From: Gammaproteobacteria bacterium
GTDB lineage: Bacteria; Pseudomonadota; Gammaproteobacteria; Pseudomonadales; Azotimanducaceae
Direction of reading: 5' to 3'
DNA: 49,069 nucleotides
Assembly: GCA_018656865.1 (NCBI GenBank)
Contig: JABHYO010000096.1
Span: forward strand, 1-49,069
This document shows positions 25,667 through 34,309 of this stretch, in pieces. The notes below the pieces were generated by a model. That model saw only the letters and a program-made list of their open reading frames with translations, searched no databases and had not been told where the DNA came from. Every line of letters starts with the position of its first letter. Positions within the stretch are counted from its first letter, which is position 1. The position numbers and the translations under genes were made by a program.

Positions 25667-27021
25667 TGCGCCTCCATATTCTTGGTATCTGCGGTACTCT
25701 TATGGGCAGTATCGCGCTTCTCGCCCGCGAACTGGGCCACGAAGTCACCGGCACAGATGAAAACGTCTATCCGCCAATGAGCACCCAGTTGGAAGACGCC
25801 GGTATCGATCTAGACACCGGTTTTAGCGCCAACTCGGTACCCGCGAACGTGGACATGGTGATTGTCGGCAACGCAAACCTGCCGAGAGGTAATCCAGCGC
25901 TCGAAACGGTGCTTAGCCGCAATATCCCCTACACTTCAGGTGCAGAGTGGCTTGGGCGATACCTACTGAGTGATCGTTGGGTCATCGCCGTTGCGGGCAC
26001 GCATGGCAAGACAACAACCACATCCATGATCAGCTGGATTTTGGACAATGCAGGACTCAACCCCGGATTCCTGATAGGTGGCGTACCTGAGAATTTTGCT
26101 CGATCGTCGCGCCTTGGATCTTCTCCGTTTTTTGTCATAGAAGCGGACGAATACGATACGTCTTACTTCGATCGGCGATCTAAATTTCTGCACTACCGCC
26201 CCAGGACGCTCGTTCTAAACAACCTGGAATTCGATCACGCTGACATTTTCACTGACCTGGAAGCCATAAAGACACAGTTTCATCTGTTGTTACGCGCCGT
26301 ACCGCGTGAAGGCCAGATTATTTACCCCGTTGACGATGAAAACCTCATCGACGTTATCGATCGGGGCTGCTGGTCCGAAATCGTCACGATCGGCGGCGAA
26401 GACTTCAAGGCATATCCTCTTAAAAAGGACTTTTCCCATCTTCGAATTACTATTTCCGGCAGCCTCGCGGGAGAAATCGAATGGCCACTGACTGGCGCTC
26501 ACAACGCACGAAATGCACTGTCTGCGATTGCGGCAGCACGCCATGCAGGCGTCGCCGCCGATATCGCCTGTGAGGCACTATCCAACTTCGCCGGTGTTAA
26601 ACGTCGCATGGAAGTCATACACACAAGCGACACTGTGACGGTCTATGATGACTTTGCGCACCACCCCACCGAGATCAGCACGACCCTATCCGGTCTCCGG
26701 GCCCGGGTAGGTGAAGAACAAATACTTGCAGTAATCGAACCCGCCTCACATACCATGAAGAAAGGTACTCATGAAGACACCCTGTTGAGCAGTATCGCTC
26801 CGGCAGACAAAACTCTCTGGTTCGAACCGGGTTCCGTCAACTGGAATATGGCACCACTCAACACCGGAACTTCTCATGTGGTCAACGATATAGATACGCT
26901 GATCAGTGGTGTTGCCACTCAGGCGAGAGAGGCTCAATCCCCGCTCCATATTGTCATAATGAGCAATGGGTCCTTCCAGGGTGCACATCAGAGAATCGTT
27001 GAGGCACTAGGAAACATCTAA
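25666..27021 (+). CDS. mpl: UDP-N-acetylmuramate:L-Ala-gamma-D-Glu-meso-DAP ligase
   Basis: Mpl reattaches the tripeptide recovered from old peptidoglycan to UDP-MurNAc, feeding it back into wall synthesis. The 451-residue cytoplasmic enzyme has the Mur ligase layout: an N-terminal UDP-binding domain starting MRLHILGICGTLMGS, the ATP loop AGTHGKTTTTSM near residues 110-121, EADEYDTSYFDRRSKF, NNLEFDHADIF, and a C-terminal domain with YDDFAHHPTE. Its length equals the E. coli protein. It is coupled to the preceding membrane protein gene. Confidence 0.96.
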   Translation: MRLHILGICGTLMGSIALLARELGHEVTGTDENVYPPMSTQLEDAGIDLDTGFSANSVPANVDMVIVGNANLPRGNPALETVLSRNIPYTSGAEWLGRYLLSDRWVIAVAGTHGKTTTTSMISWILDNAGLNPGFLIGGVPENFARSSRLGSSPFFVIEADEYDTSYFDRRSKFLHYRPRTLVLNNLEFDHADIFTDLEAIKTQFHLLLRAVPREGQIIYPVDDENLIDVIDRGCWSEIVTIGGEDFKAYPLKKDFSHLRITISGSLAGEIEWPLTGAHNARNALSAIAAARHAGVAADIACEALSNFAGVKRRMEVIHTSDTVTVYDDFAHHPTEISTTLSGLRARVGEEQILAVIEPASHTMKKGTHEDTLLSSIAPADKTLWFEPGSVNWNMAPLNTGTSHVVNDIDTLISGVATQAREAQSPLHIVIMSNGSFQGAHQRIVEALGNI

Positions 27022-27089
27022 AACTGGTGACTTGACCAGCAACAGCCGTTCTTAAATACTAGTTACCTCTGGATTATCGACTCATCGTC

Positions 27090-29711
27090 ATGGTCAAGGA
27101 AGATAGTTCCCGCCAAATTTCCTGCGTCCACCTCCGCTGGATCATTGATCTCTGCCAGGAAAAAAAGGTCCACCTGGAGAAATTAGCTCGCGGTTCGAGC
27201 AACAGTCTTGAATATCTGACGAACGAACGGCAGCAAATGTCCTGGGTTGAGTTCACCGACATCATTTCGAGCCTCTCCAAGTTTTTTGATGAAGTTGACA
27301 TGCGGCAAGCCGGACGAGATTCCTGGCGACTGGCGCCACTCAGTTCGCATGTCAGCATTGGCCAGATACTATTCAACATCAGGGATCAGTACTTCGCGAT
27401 CTATGGTGCGGCCGGTTACTGCTGCCGCAATTTTCCAATCGAGTCAGAGATCGAGCAGCTGTCCAGAAACCGCATGACCATTCGACTGACGATGAAAGAT
27501 GGCGCCAGGTCTTCCTACTCGTTTTTTACAATTCTTGCAGGACAGATGGAGGGACTGACTCGGTCCATGGGAGTCAGGCAGGCATCCGTGACGATGAAGC
27601 CTATTTCCCAAGGTGCCTCCTATACGGTCGAATATCGCAATCAGGGACTACTGTTTTCTCCCTTACGTCGCATTTTTCACTGGCTAGCGGCATCTCGCCA
27701 GGTAACCAGCGAATTCACTACTCTCAGAGAAAACTACGAAGTTCTACTTGCCGAACACAGTGAGGCAGCCGCTGAAAGACATCAGGCACAGCTCGCTGTT
27801 GTAGCTCATGAGGAAAGCAACCGATTGATGGGCTCCAATATTCAAGATGTTATCTGGACAATGAACGCCGCGCTGCAGCCTGGCATTGTCAGCCCCTCAA
27901 TCAAGTCCATTCTTGGCTACGACGAGGAAGAGTTCAGAACAATGCCACCACGGTCACTGTTTTCGAAGGAGGATTATGAGACCTTCTTTGGCACCTGCAG
28001 AAACGTATTAAACGCAGACCACAATCAACCCGTAAGCATGGAAACCAAGCTAATAGACGCCAAGGGACACGCCATCTGGTTCGAACTGAAGCTGCTACCA
28101 CATCACAAACCGGGTTCCCTGATTTGTATTGCCCGGGATGTCAGTCAAGCGAAACTGATCGAAGCGGAGCTGATCAACCGAACGACCAATTACCGTATCG
28201 TTACCGATTCCGCTATGGACGGTATCATCTCTTTCAGAACCGACAATCGGATCACTTATGTCAACCCGGCTGCGACAGAAATTTTCGGCTACTCTCACAG
28301 CGAACTAATTGGTTCCAATATCCGTGAAGTGATGCCGGAAGCACTCGGGGATATTCGTCTGCGAGATCTGTATGGAACAGCGAGCAAGGTTTCCGTAGCT
28401 AAAATCACTCTGAAAGGACTCAGAAGAGACAAATCTCTGGTGCCCCTTGAAGTCTCATTCGCCAGCCATGAACAGGATGGCCACTCGCTAATAACCTGCA
28501 TCATTCGTGATATCAGCGGTAGAACGCAGGTTGAACGTGAACGCGAATCTCTCCAGACCCAACTGGAGGCAGCCCAGAAGATGGACTCGATCGGCCAGTT
28601 GTCAGGCGGGATTGCCCATGATTTCAACAATCTCCTGGTCGCCATACTTGGCTACACAGACCTGGCACTTCAATCCGGGACCCGGGAATCCATCAAGACC
28701 TACCTGGAGGAGATCAGAAAGGCCGGGGAGCGCGGTACCGACATGACGCAAAAACTGTTGGCTTTCAGCAGAAGGCAAATTATCGAACCTCGACAGATCA
28801 ATGCCAACGATCTAATCGATGGTGTTCGCGAGATGTTGTCGAGGCTGTTACCGAGGAATATCCAGATCATCTTCGCCGGTGAGGCAGAAGGTGTAAATTT
28901 CATGGCTGATATCACACAGCTCGAACAGGTATTAATCAATCTCGCCGTTAACGCCCGGGACGCCATGCCTGGCGGTGGCACGCTCCGGATTTCACTTTCA
29001 GCCGGGGAATTAGAATCACTGGAGGGAAACCATCTAATCCTGGAAGTGGCAGACACCGGCGTCGGCATGGATGTTGAGGTCCGAAACCGGATCTTCGAGC
29101 CTTTCTACACCACAAAACCAGAAGGTCGAGGTACCGGCCTCGGCCTCGCGGTGGTCTTCGGTATCGTTAATCAGCACAAGGGGTTTATTCAGGTTGATTC
29201 CACCCTGGGGCTGGGGACCACATTCAGGATCTACCTGCCTATCGCCACTGGTGACACCGATCATCCTTCCAACACAATGGATACTGCAGCTCTCGGTGGT
29301 GACGAAACTATCCTCATCGTAGAGGACAATGAACAAGTCAGAAACCTGGCGAAACTCATCCTCGTCGGGGCCGGCTACAACGTGCTCGAAGCCATCGACG
29401 GAAGAGTGGGCCTTGATCTTTTCAGGCAACATTCGCCGAGTATCGATCTCGTATTGATGGACGTGGTCATGCCTGAGCTCGGTGGACGAGAAACAGCAGA
29501 TCACATGCTGATGCATCAGCCCGATATCAGAATCGTTTATACGACTGGCTATGCGCCAGACAGCTTCCATACCCGATTTATCGAAGACAAAAATCTCGCT
29601 GTCATTCAAAAGCCCTATGGCACAGATTTGTTGAGAAGGCAGGTTCGTGCAGCACTTGACGGAGTGTTTGACCCTAACAGCGAGTTAGCCCAATTCAACA
29701 AAGCGGGTTAG
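27090..29711 (+). CDS. Cytoplasmic PAS-PAS hybrid sensor histidine kinase with C-terminal receiver
   Basis: An 873-residue protein without membrane segments. Domains in order: an unrecognised N-terminal sensory region (1-200), a short coiled coil (about 205-245), PAS1 (246-355), PAS2 (365-480), and HisKA with phospho-acceptor His510 in GGIAHDFNNLL. Next come the ATPase domain with the N-box NLAVNARDAMPGGG (Asn621) and the G boxes DTGVGM and GRGTGLGLAVV. It ends with a receiver domain (about 740-860) with Asp791 in LVLMDVVMP and Lys841 in QKPYG. The input is internal but unknown; the N-terminal Cys111-Cys112 pair is noteworthy. No output regulator is adjacent. The start ATG 27090 has a weak Shine-Dalgarno. 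Confidence 0.92.
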   Translation: MVKEDSSRQISCVHLRWIIDLCQEKKVHLEKLARGSSNSLEYLTNERQQMSWVEFTDIISSLSKFFDEVDMRQAGRDSWRLAPLSSHVSIGQILFNIRDQYFAIYGAAGYCCRNFPIESEIEQLSRNRMTIRLTMKDGARSSYSFFTILAGQMEGLTRSMGVRQASVTMKPISQGASYTVEYRNQGLLFSPLRRIFHWLAASRQVTSEFTTLRENYEVLLAEHSEAAAERHQAQLAVVAHEESNRLMGSNIQDVIWTMNAALQPGIVSPSIKSILGYDEEEFRTMPPRSLFSKEDYETFFGTCRNVLNADHNQPVSMETKLIDAKGHAIWFELKLLPHHKPGSLICIARDVSQAKLIEAELINRTTNYRIVTDSAMDGIISFRTDNRITYVNPAATEIFGYSHSELIGSNIREVMPEALGDIRLRDLYGTASKVSVAKITLKGLRRDKSLVPLEVSFASHEQDGHSLITCIIRDISGRTQVERERESLQTQLEAAQKMDSIGQLSGGIAHDFNNLLVAILGYTDLALQSGTRESIKTYLEEIRKAGERGTDMTQKLLAFSRRQIIEPRQINANDLIDGVREMLSRLLPRNIQIIFAGEAEGVNFMADITQLEQVLINLAVNARDAMPGGGTLRISLSAGELESLEGNHLILEVADTGVGMDVEVRNRIFEPFYTTKPEGRGTGLGLAVVFGIVNQHKGFIQVDSTLGLGTTFRIYLPIATGDTDHPSNTMDTAALGGDETILIVEDNEQVRNLAKLILVGAGYNVLEAIDGRVGLDLFRQHSPSIDLVLMDVVMPELGGRETADHMLMHQPDIRIVYTTGYAPDSFHTRFIEDKNLAVIQKPYGTDLLRRQVRAALDGVFDPNSELAQFNKAG

Positions 29712-29736
29712 TGACTCACGGTCCATCTCTGACCAG

Positions 29737-29856
29737 TTTCCGCCCGAAAAACGCCGTTTTCAACGCTATTCAGTGCGACAGTCCAATATCGTTGGTTTAG
29801 AAATCGACAGATTGCAAGGAAACAGGCACCTCGGTGTTGGCTCTCGGACAAGAACT
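29737..29856 (+). repeat. Imperfect 120-base dispersed repeat, copy B
   Basis: This is the partner of the element at 18020-18141, about 70% identical over its whole length and in the same orientation. It fills most of the 187-base gap between the hybrid kinase and argS, ending 42 bases before argS. The shared blocks are GCCCGAAAAA, CAATAT, AGGAAAC and GAACT. It does not contain a translatable frame conserved between copies. Confidence 0.6.
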
Positions 29857-29898
29857 GGCTAACATGTGCCGCCTTTGTAAACTGACGCCAACCCACAA

Positions 29899-31629
29899 AT
29901 GAATCTAAAGAAGTACCTGGACCAGCAGGTCGAAGACTGCCTTGCTTCAGCCGGTTCCCCCGGCGCGCCGGCCGTGGTCAAACAGGCAGGAAAACCGGAG
30001 TTTGGTCACTACCAGGCCAACGGGATTATGGGTGCTGCCAAGAAACTCGGCGTCAACCCGCGAGAACTTGCCCTCAAGGTCGTCGAATACGCCGAGAAGG
30101 TGCTCCACGAAACCGCAACACTCGAAATCGCCGGACCTGGATTTATCAACATCACACTTTCCCCCGACTTCATCGCCTCGAAACTTACGGGAATGTTTGC
30201 GGATAAACGATTGGGTGTCACGGCGGAATCGCCGCAAAAAATACTGGTCGACTACTCATCGCCGAACCTTGCCAAAGAAATGCATATCGGGCACCTGCGT
30301 TCGACCGCTATCGGCGATGCGGCAGTCAAGGTACTGGAATTTCTTGGGCACGAGGTCATTCGCGCCAACCACGTAGGTGACTGGGGTGCGCAGTTCGGCA
30401 GTCTGCTTGCCTACATGGACAGACTTGAAAACGAAGGCAAACCGCTTGCCACAGAACTAAAAGATCTTGAGCAGTTTTACCAGAAGGCCAGTGAACTCTT
30501 CAGGACCGATGAGGAATTTGCCAGAGACGCCAGGGAATTCGTCGTCAAACTCCAATCCGGCGACGATGCCTGCAGAAGCCTTTGGCAGCGTTTTATAAAC
30601 GAATCCATCAGTCACTGCCAGGCGATCTATGCACTCCTGGATATCTCCCTGACAGCAGACGATGTCAAACCCGAGAGCGCCTACAACGACGATCTCACCG
30701 AGATCGTCAGTGCACTTGAAAGCAAGAACATGATCGAAATCTCGGACGGTGCCAAGTGTGTCTTTCTGCCCGAGTTCACCGGTAAAAATGGGGATCCGCT
30801 GCCATCAATTGTGCAGAAGTCTGACGGCGGTTTCCCCTATGTCGCAACCGATCTAGCGGCAGCCAGATTCCGCGGCCAGCAACTCCGGGTGAATAGGGCT
30901 ATTTACTTTGTCGATGGCCGCCAGGCGTTGCACTTCAATCAGCTTTTCGCCATCTCCCGCAAGGCCGGGTTTTTCGACAAATCCCAGGATTTCCGCCATG
31001 TCCCGTTTGGCGCCATCCTCAACAAGGACGGTAAACCCTACAAGACCAGAGATGGTGGAGCAGTTAAACTCGCAGACGTCGCCAATGAATCCATCAGCCG
31101 AGCACTTTCTCTGGTCGGTGACAAGAATCCCGGTCTAACGGAACAGGACAAGGCAGACATAGCCCGGGTCGTCGGTGTCGGCGCCATCAAGTACGCGGAG
31201 CTTTCGAAAAATCGTACCACCGACTACATATTCGACTGGGATACGATGCTCTCTTTTGACGGTAATACAGCACCCTATCTGCAGTATGCCTACACTCGGA
31301 TTATGAGTATCTTCCGCCGTGCAACGTCAGACAACGAACTGAATAATGTCGCATTCAGGTTGGAAGAACCCGCAGAACTGGCGCTCGCCTTCAAACTGCT
31401 TCAATACTCCGAAGCCGTCGAAGGTGTTACCGAGGACTTTCAGGCAAATGTTCTATGCACCTACTTATTTGAATTGGCCGGTCTCTTCATGTCGTTCTAC
31501 GAATCCTGCCCCGTACTGAAAGCAGACGACGAAACGCGGGATTCAAGACTGAAACTCTGCGATCTCAGCGCCCGAACGCTAAAACATGGTCTTGGTCTTC
31601 TTGGCATCAATACAGTGGAGCAAATGTGA
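29899..31629 (+). CDS. argS: Arginyl-tRNA synthetase
   Basis: A class I synthetase that charges tRNA-Arg. It has 576 residues. Seen: an N-terminal Add-1 tRNA-recognition domain (1-110), the HIGH motif in EMHIGHLRSTAIGD near residue 130, DWGAQFGSLLAYM, YVATDLAAARFR, and the anticodon-binding domain from ~455 with the end GLLGINTVEQM. A canonical KMSKS is replaced by the argS-typical KTRDGGAV region. The stop overlaps the folA start by four bases. Repeat copy B lies upstream. Confidence 0.97.
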   Translation: MNLKKYLDQQVEDCLASAGSPGAPAVVKQAGKPEFGHYQANGIMGAAKKLGVNPRELALKVVEYAEKVLHETATLEIAGPGFINITLSPDFIASKLTGMFADKRLGVTAESPQKILVDYSSPNLAKEMHIGHLRSTAIGDAAVKVLEFLGHEVIRANHVGDWGAQFGSLLAYMDRLENEGKPLATELKDLEQFYQKASELFRTDEEFARDAREFVVKLQSGDDACRSLWQRFINESISHCQAIYALLDISLTADDVKPESAYNDDLTEIVSALESKNMIEISDGAKCVFLPEFTGKNGDPLPSIVQKSDGGFPYVATDLAAARFRGQQLRVNRAIYFVDGRQALHFNQLFAISRKAGFFDKSQDFRHVPFGAILNKDGKPYKTRDGGAVKLADVANESISRALSLVGDKNPGLTEQDKADIARVVGVGAIKYAELSKNRTTDYIFDWDTMLSFDGNTAPYLQYAYTRIMSIFRRATSDNELNNVAFRLEEPAELALAFKLLQYSEAVEGVTEDFQANVLCTYLFELAGLFMSFYESCPVLKADDETRDSRLKLCDLSARTLKHGLGLLGINTVEQM

Positions 31630-32117
31630 TCGTTGCCCTGATCGCCGCCCAGTCGGAAAATCGGGTCATTGGCAAAGGACTAGATATTCCCTGGAAGGTC
31701 AAGGGTGAACAGGCGCTATTCAAGAAGATCACAACGGGCGGTACCCTGATCATGGGTCGAAAGACTTATGACAGTATCGGTAGACCTCTACCGGGACGGA
31801 CTACTATCGTAGTCAGTAGAAATCCCGAGCTTGTTCTGGATGGATGCGAGGTCTGCACTTCCCTTGACGCCGCGATCAAAAGAGCTTTCCAAATCGGTGC
31901 TCCGATTTTTATCGCTGGCGGCGGCGAGCTCTATCGTCAGGGGCTCGATCTGGCGGACGAAATCCATCTGACGACAATACACACGAATGTGGACGGCGAT
32001 ATTTTCTTCCCGGAAGTACCGGATGCCTTCGTTGCAGTATCGGAAGAAAAATACCAATCCAACATTGACTATACTTACAGATTGTTCCGAAAAAGAGGGG
32101 AAGAGAATGCCATTTAA
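31626..32117 (+). CDS. folA: Dihydrofolate reductase
   Basis: It reduces dihydrofolate to tetrahydrofolate with NADPH. It has 163 residues and starts at GTG 31626, overlapping the argS stop (GTGA). Seen: VALIAAQSENRVIGKGLDIPW, read as two segments at 3-23, MGRKTYDSIGRPLPGR, and the NADPH loop IAGGGELYRQGL. The catalytic acid, Asp27 in E. coli, aligns with Glu28 here (IPWKVKGEQALFK), a substitution typical of eukaryotic enzymes and some bacterial ones. It overlaps the next gene by 11 bases. Neither neighbour is a usual folA partner (thyA is absent). Confidence 0.94.
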   Translation: MIVALIAAQSENRVIGKGLDIPWKVKGEQALFKKITTGGTLIMGRKTYDSIGRPLPGRTTIVVSRNPELVLDGCEVCTSLDAAIKRAFQIGAPIFIAGGGELYRQGLDLADEIHLTTIHTNVDGDIFFPEVPDAFVAVSEEKYQSNIDYTYRLFRKRGEENAI

Positions 32118-33051
32118 GAATCGGGTCACGGACATGCTGGGCGTGGAGTTGCCAATCATCCAGGCGCCCATGGGCTGGATTGCCCGATCTCAACTGGCCT
32201 CAGCGGTCAGCAACGCTGGCGGTATGGGTATCATCGAAACCTCCTCAGGCGAGCTAGATGTCGTCAAAGAAGAGATTCGCAAGATGCGCGATCTGACCGA
32301 CAAGCCGTTCGGTGTCAACATCGCCCAGGCATTTGTTCGAGACCCGAACATTGCCCAGTTCGTCATCGACCAGGGTATTAAGTTTGTTACCACGTCGGCT
32401 GGCAGCCCCACCAAGTACACCGCTGATCTCAAAGCTGCCGGACTTATCGTGTTCCATGTTGTACCGACCCTGAGAGCAGCGATCAAAGCCGTCGAAGCCG
32501 GTGTTGATGGTCTGATAGTTGAGGGAGGTGAAGGGGGTGGTTTCAAAAACCCGAAAGAGGTGGCATCTATGGTATTACTGCCGCTGGTTCGATCAAAAAC
32601 CGATATCCCTATTGTCGCTGCAGGCGGCATTGTGGATGGCCGAACCATGGCCGCAGCTTTCGCGCTCGGCGCTGAAGGTGTCCAGATGGGTACCAGAATG
32701 GTGGCCGCTGCTGAGTCTCCAGTTCACGAAAACTGGAAGAATGCCATCGTCGATGCTGAAGAAACCGGCACTGTATTCCTGAACAAATTTCACTCACCAG
32801 CCCTGCGCGCCCTGCGAACCGATCGAACTTCAAGACTTGAAAAGGCTGTTGACGACAACATTATGGGAGATTTTGGCAACTCTCAGGATCTCTATTTCGG
32901 CGGCGATATGGAAGCCGCCATACCACTGTCGGGACAGGTCGCCGGACGCATCGATTCTGTCAAGCCGGTTGCCGAAATACTCTCCGAGACTCGAGACGAG
33001 TTTTTTCAGACTGTCAATTCGCTAGCCCGCCAGTACTCGACTGATCGGTAG
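32107..33051 (+). CDS. Nitronate monooxygenase/2-nitropropane dioxygenase-family flavoprotein
   Basis: An FMN-binding TIM-barrel enzyme of the NMO/FabK family, 314 residues from ATG 32107 (GAGGGGAAGAGA ahead of it); the longer open frame from 31987 only reads through folA. Seen: LPIIQAPMGWIA near 16-27, SNAGGMGIIE, TTSAGSPTKY, VEGGEGGGF and IPIVAAGGIVDGRTMAAAFALGAEGVQMGTRM, read in parts near 175-207. Relatives oxidise nitronates or reduce enoyl-ACP (FabK); the sequence does not settle which. It is the last gene of the overlapping argS-folA operon and its 3' end overlaps the convergent subtilase gene by 38 bases. Confidence 0.9.
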   Translation: MPFKNRVTDMLGVELPIIQAPMGWIARSQLASAVSNAGGMGIIETSSGELDVVKEEIRKMRDLTDKPFGVNIAQAFVRDPNIAQFVIDQGIKFVTTSAGSPTKYTADLKAAGLIVFHVVPTLRAAIKAVEAGVDGLIVEGGEGGGFKNPKEVASMVLLPLVRSKTDIPIVAAGGIVDGRTMAAAFALGAEGVQMGTRMVAAAESPVHENWKNAIVDAEETGTVFLNKFHSPALRALRTDRTSRLEKAVDDNIMGDFGNSQDLYFGGDMEAAIPLSGQVAGRIDSVKPVAEILSETRDEFFQTVNSLARQYSTDR

Positions 33052-34309
33052 GATTCTCGATATGGGCAGCCATGCTGCGGACCCGCTCGCAGTTCCGATA
33101 TGCGGTGTTGGCGGCTTGATTTACTGCTGAACACATGTCGACAACTGGTAGTTCATTTTCATCAAGCCGTGCTGATTGAAGTAGGTAGTCGTATATCTGG
33201 GCACTGGTCAGGTCGGGCACTTTTTCTTTCATCAATGCCGCAATTCCCGATACGTATGCCGTCGCCATAGAACTTCCTGATTTAAATCCGTAGGTCGCAC
33301 CCGGCGCTGTGGTGAGCATATCGGTACCGGGAGCCAGCACCATTTCTCCCGTGAGATCCTGGCGAAAAGAAGTACCCACGGCGATGACTTCCTCCATGCT
33401 GGCTGGGAAAGACCGATCAAACGGCTGTGTTTCATCGACAGCCGCAACCAGCACCATGCCGCTACTGCTCGCAGATTTGAGTAATTTTTCGATAATCTCA
33501 TCTCGCGGTCCTGAAAGACTGAGATTCAGGATATCGGGTTGTTGTTGCAGGACATCGTTTAGCGCCTTGATGATAGAAACCGAATCGCAGGACGTACGGC
33601 GGGACGCCGGTTCCTGGTGACAGGCTTTGAAGACCATAAGGCGTATGTCCGGTGCAACACCCACAATGCCGAGGTCGTTATTCGCCGCAGAACCGATAAC
33701 CCCCGCAACAGCGGTGCCATGCTCGTCGAGATCGAAAGATACCTGATCGTGAGCCACAAAATTGTTGGTATAAACAATACTGTCAGCAAGTTCAGGATGC
33801 CTTCTGTCTACTCCGGTATCGATAAGACCGACAACGACATTCTTGCCCGTGGTAATTTCGTGGATATGCTCTATTCGATCACCGTTTACAGTATTCTGGA
33901 GCGAAAAATAGGGATCGTTATAGGAGAGTAATTTGAAGCGGCGAATGGACTGAACAGACTCAACTCGACTATCTGCATCCAGCGCCCTGATCACTTCACT
34001 CAAATTCTTGTTCCCGCTAATCTCGGCCACTACCGCTTCCACCGAGAGATTCTCAATCGAAAACTGAGAAATTTTGTGGAGGCTGTGTGACTCCAGAACG
34101 GATTCGATTACCGCATCCACATCATCTGCATATTCTGATTTTCCGACAAAGCTCGTCGCCATCACCGAAGATGCTCTGGACGCATCAACCGTAAACATCA
34201 CATTTCGGCCAAACATATCGTTGTGGGCCAGTCGATTCGGCCCCGCACAGCCTTGAGCAAGACTCAGCGTAATGATCAGGAGGATGCTAGTTCTCAACAA
34301 ACCGGACAC
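33014..34309 (-). CDS. Subtilisin-like (S8) serine peptidase, lipoprotein-like, in sigma/anti-sigma operon
   Basis: A 431-residue protein from GTG 34307-34309 with GAAGG 8 bases upstream; a TTG at 34324 is less likely. It has a signal peptide with a possible lipobox ending at Cys21 (SLAQGC). Residues ~40-128 form a propeptide-like alpha/beta domain (VEAVVAEISG, VIRALDADSRVESV). A subtilase domain follows with Asp164 (GLIDTGVD), His197 (DEHGTAVAGVIG) and Ser347 (SGSSMATAYVSG). The oxyanion-hole block usually read as VAAxGN is VAAVDE here, so the Asn is missing or replaced, and activity may be altered. It overlaps the anti-sigma gene by 23 bases and is convergent with the NMO gene. Secretion to the periplasm or outer surface is inferred. 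Confidence 0.9.
   Translation of the reverse strand: MSGLLRTSILLIITLSLAQGCAGPNRLAHNDMFGRNVMFTVDASRASSVMATSFVGKSEYADDVDAVIESVLESHSLHKISQFSIENLSVEAVVAEISGNKNLSEVIRALDADSRVESVQSIRRFKLLSYNDPYFSLQNTVNGDRIEHIHEITTGKNVVVGLIDTGVDRRHPELADSIVYTNNFVAHDQVSFDLDEHGTAVAGVIGSAANNDLGIVGVAPDIRLMVFKACHQEPASRRTSCDSVSIIKALNDVLQQQPDILNLSLSGPRDEIIEKLLKSASSSGMVLVAAVDETQPFDRSFPASMEEVIAVGTSFRQDLTGEMVLAPGTDMLTTAPGATYGFKSGSSMATAYVSGIAALMKEKVPDLTSAQIYDYLLQSARLDENELPVVDMCSAVNQAANTAYRNCERVRSMAAHIENPTDQSSTGGLAN

Noticed and set aside
27024..27039. CTGGT/ACCAG hairpin after mpl
   Set aside because: Only five base pairs, no T-tract; likely chance.
29034..29609. 191-codon minus-strand frame in the hybrid kinase
   Set aside because: Antisense to the kinase ATPase and receiver motifs, which are clearly the selected frame.
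31987..32106. N-terminal extension of the nitronate monooxygenase frame
   Set aside because: These 40 codons read through folA in another frame; the ATG at 32107 has a proper Shine-Dalgarno and gives the family N-terminus.
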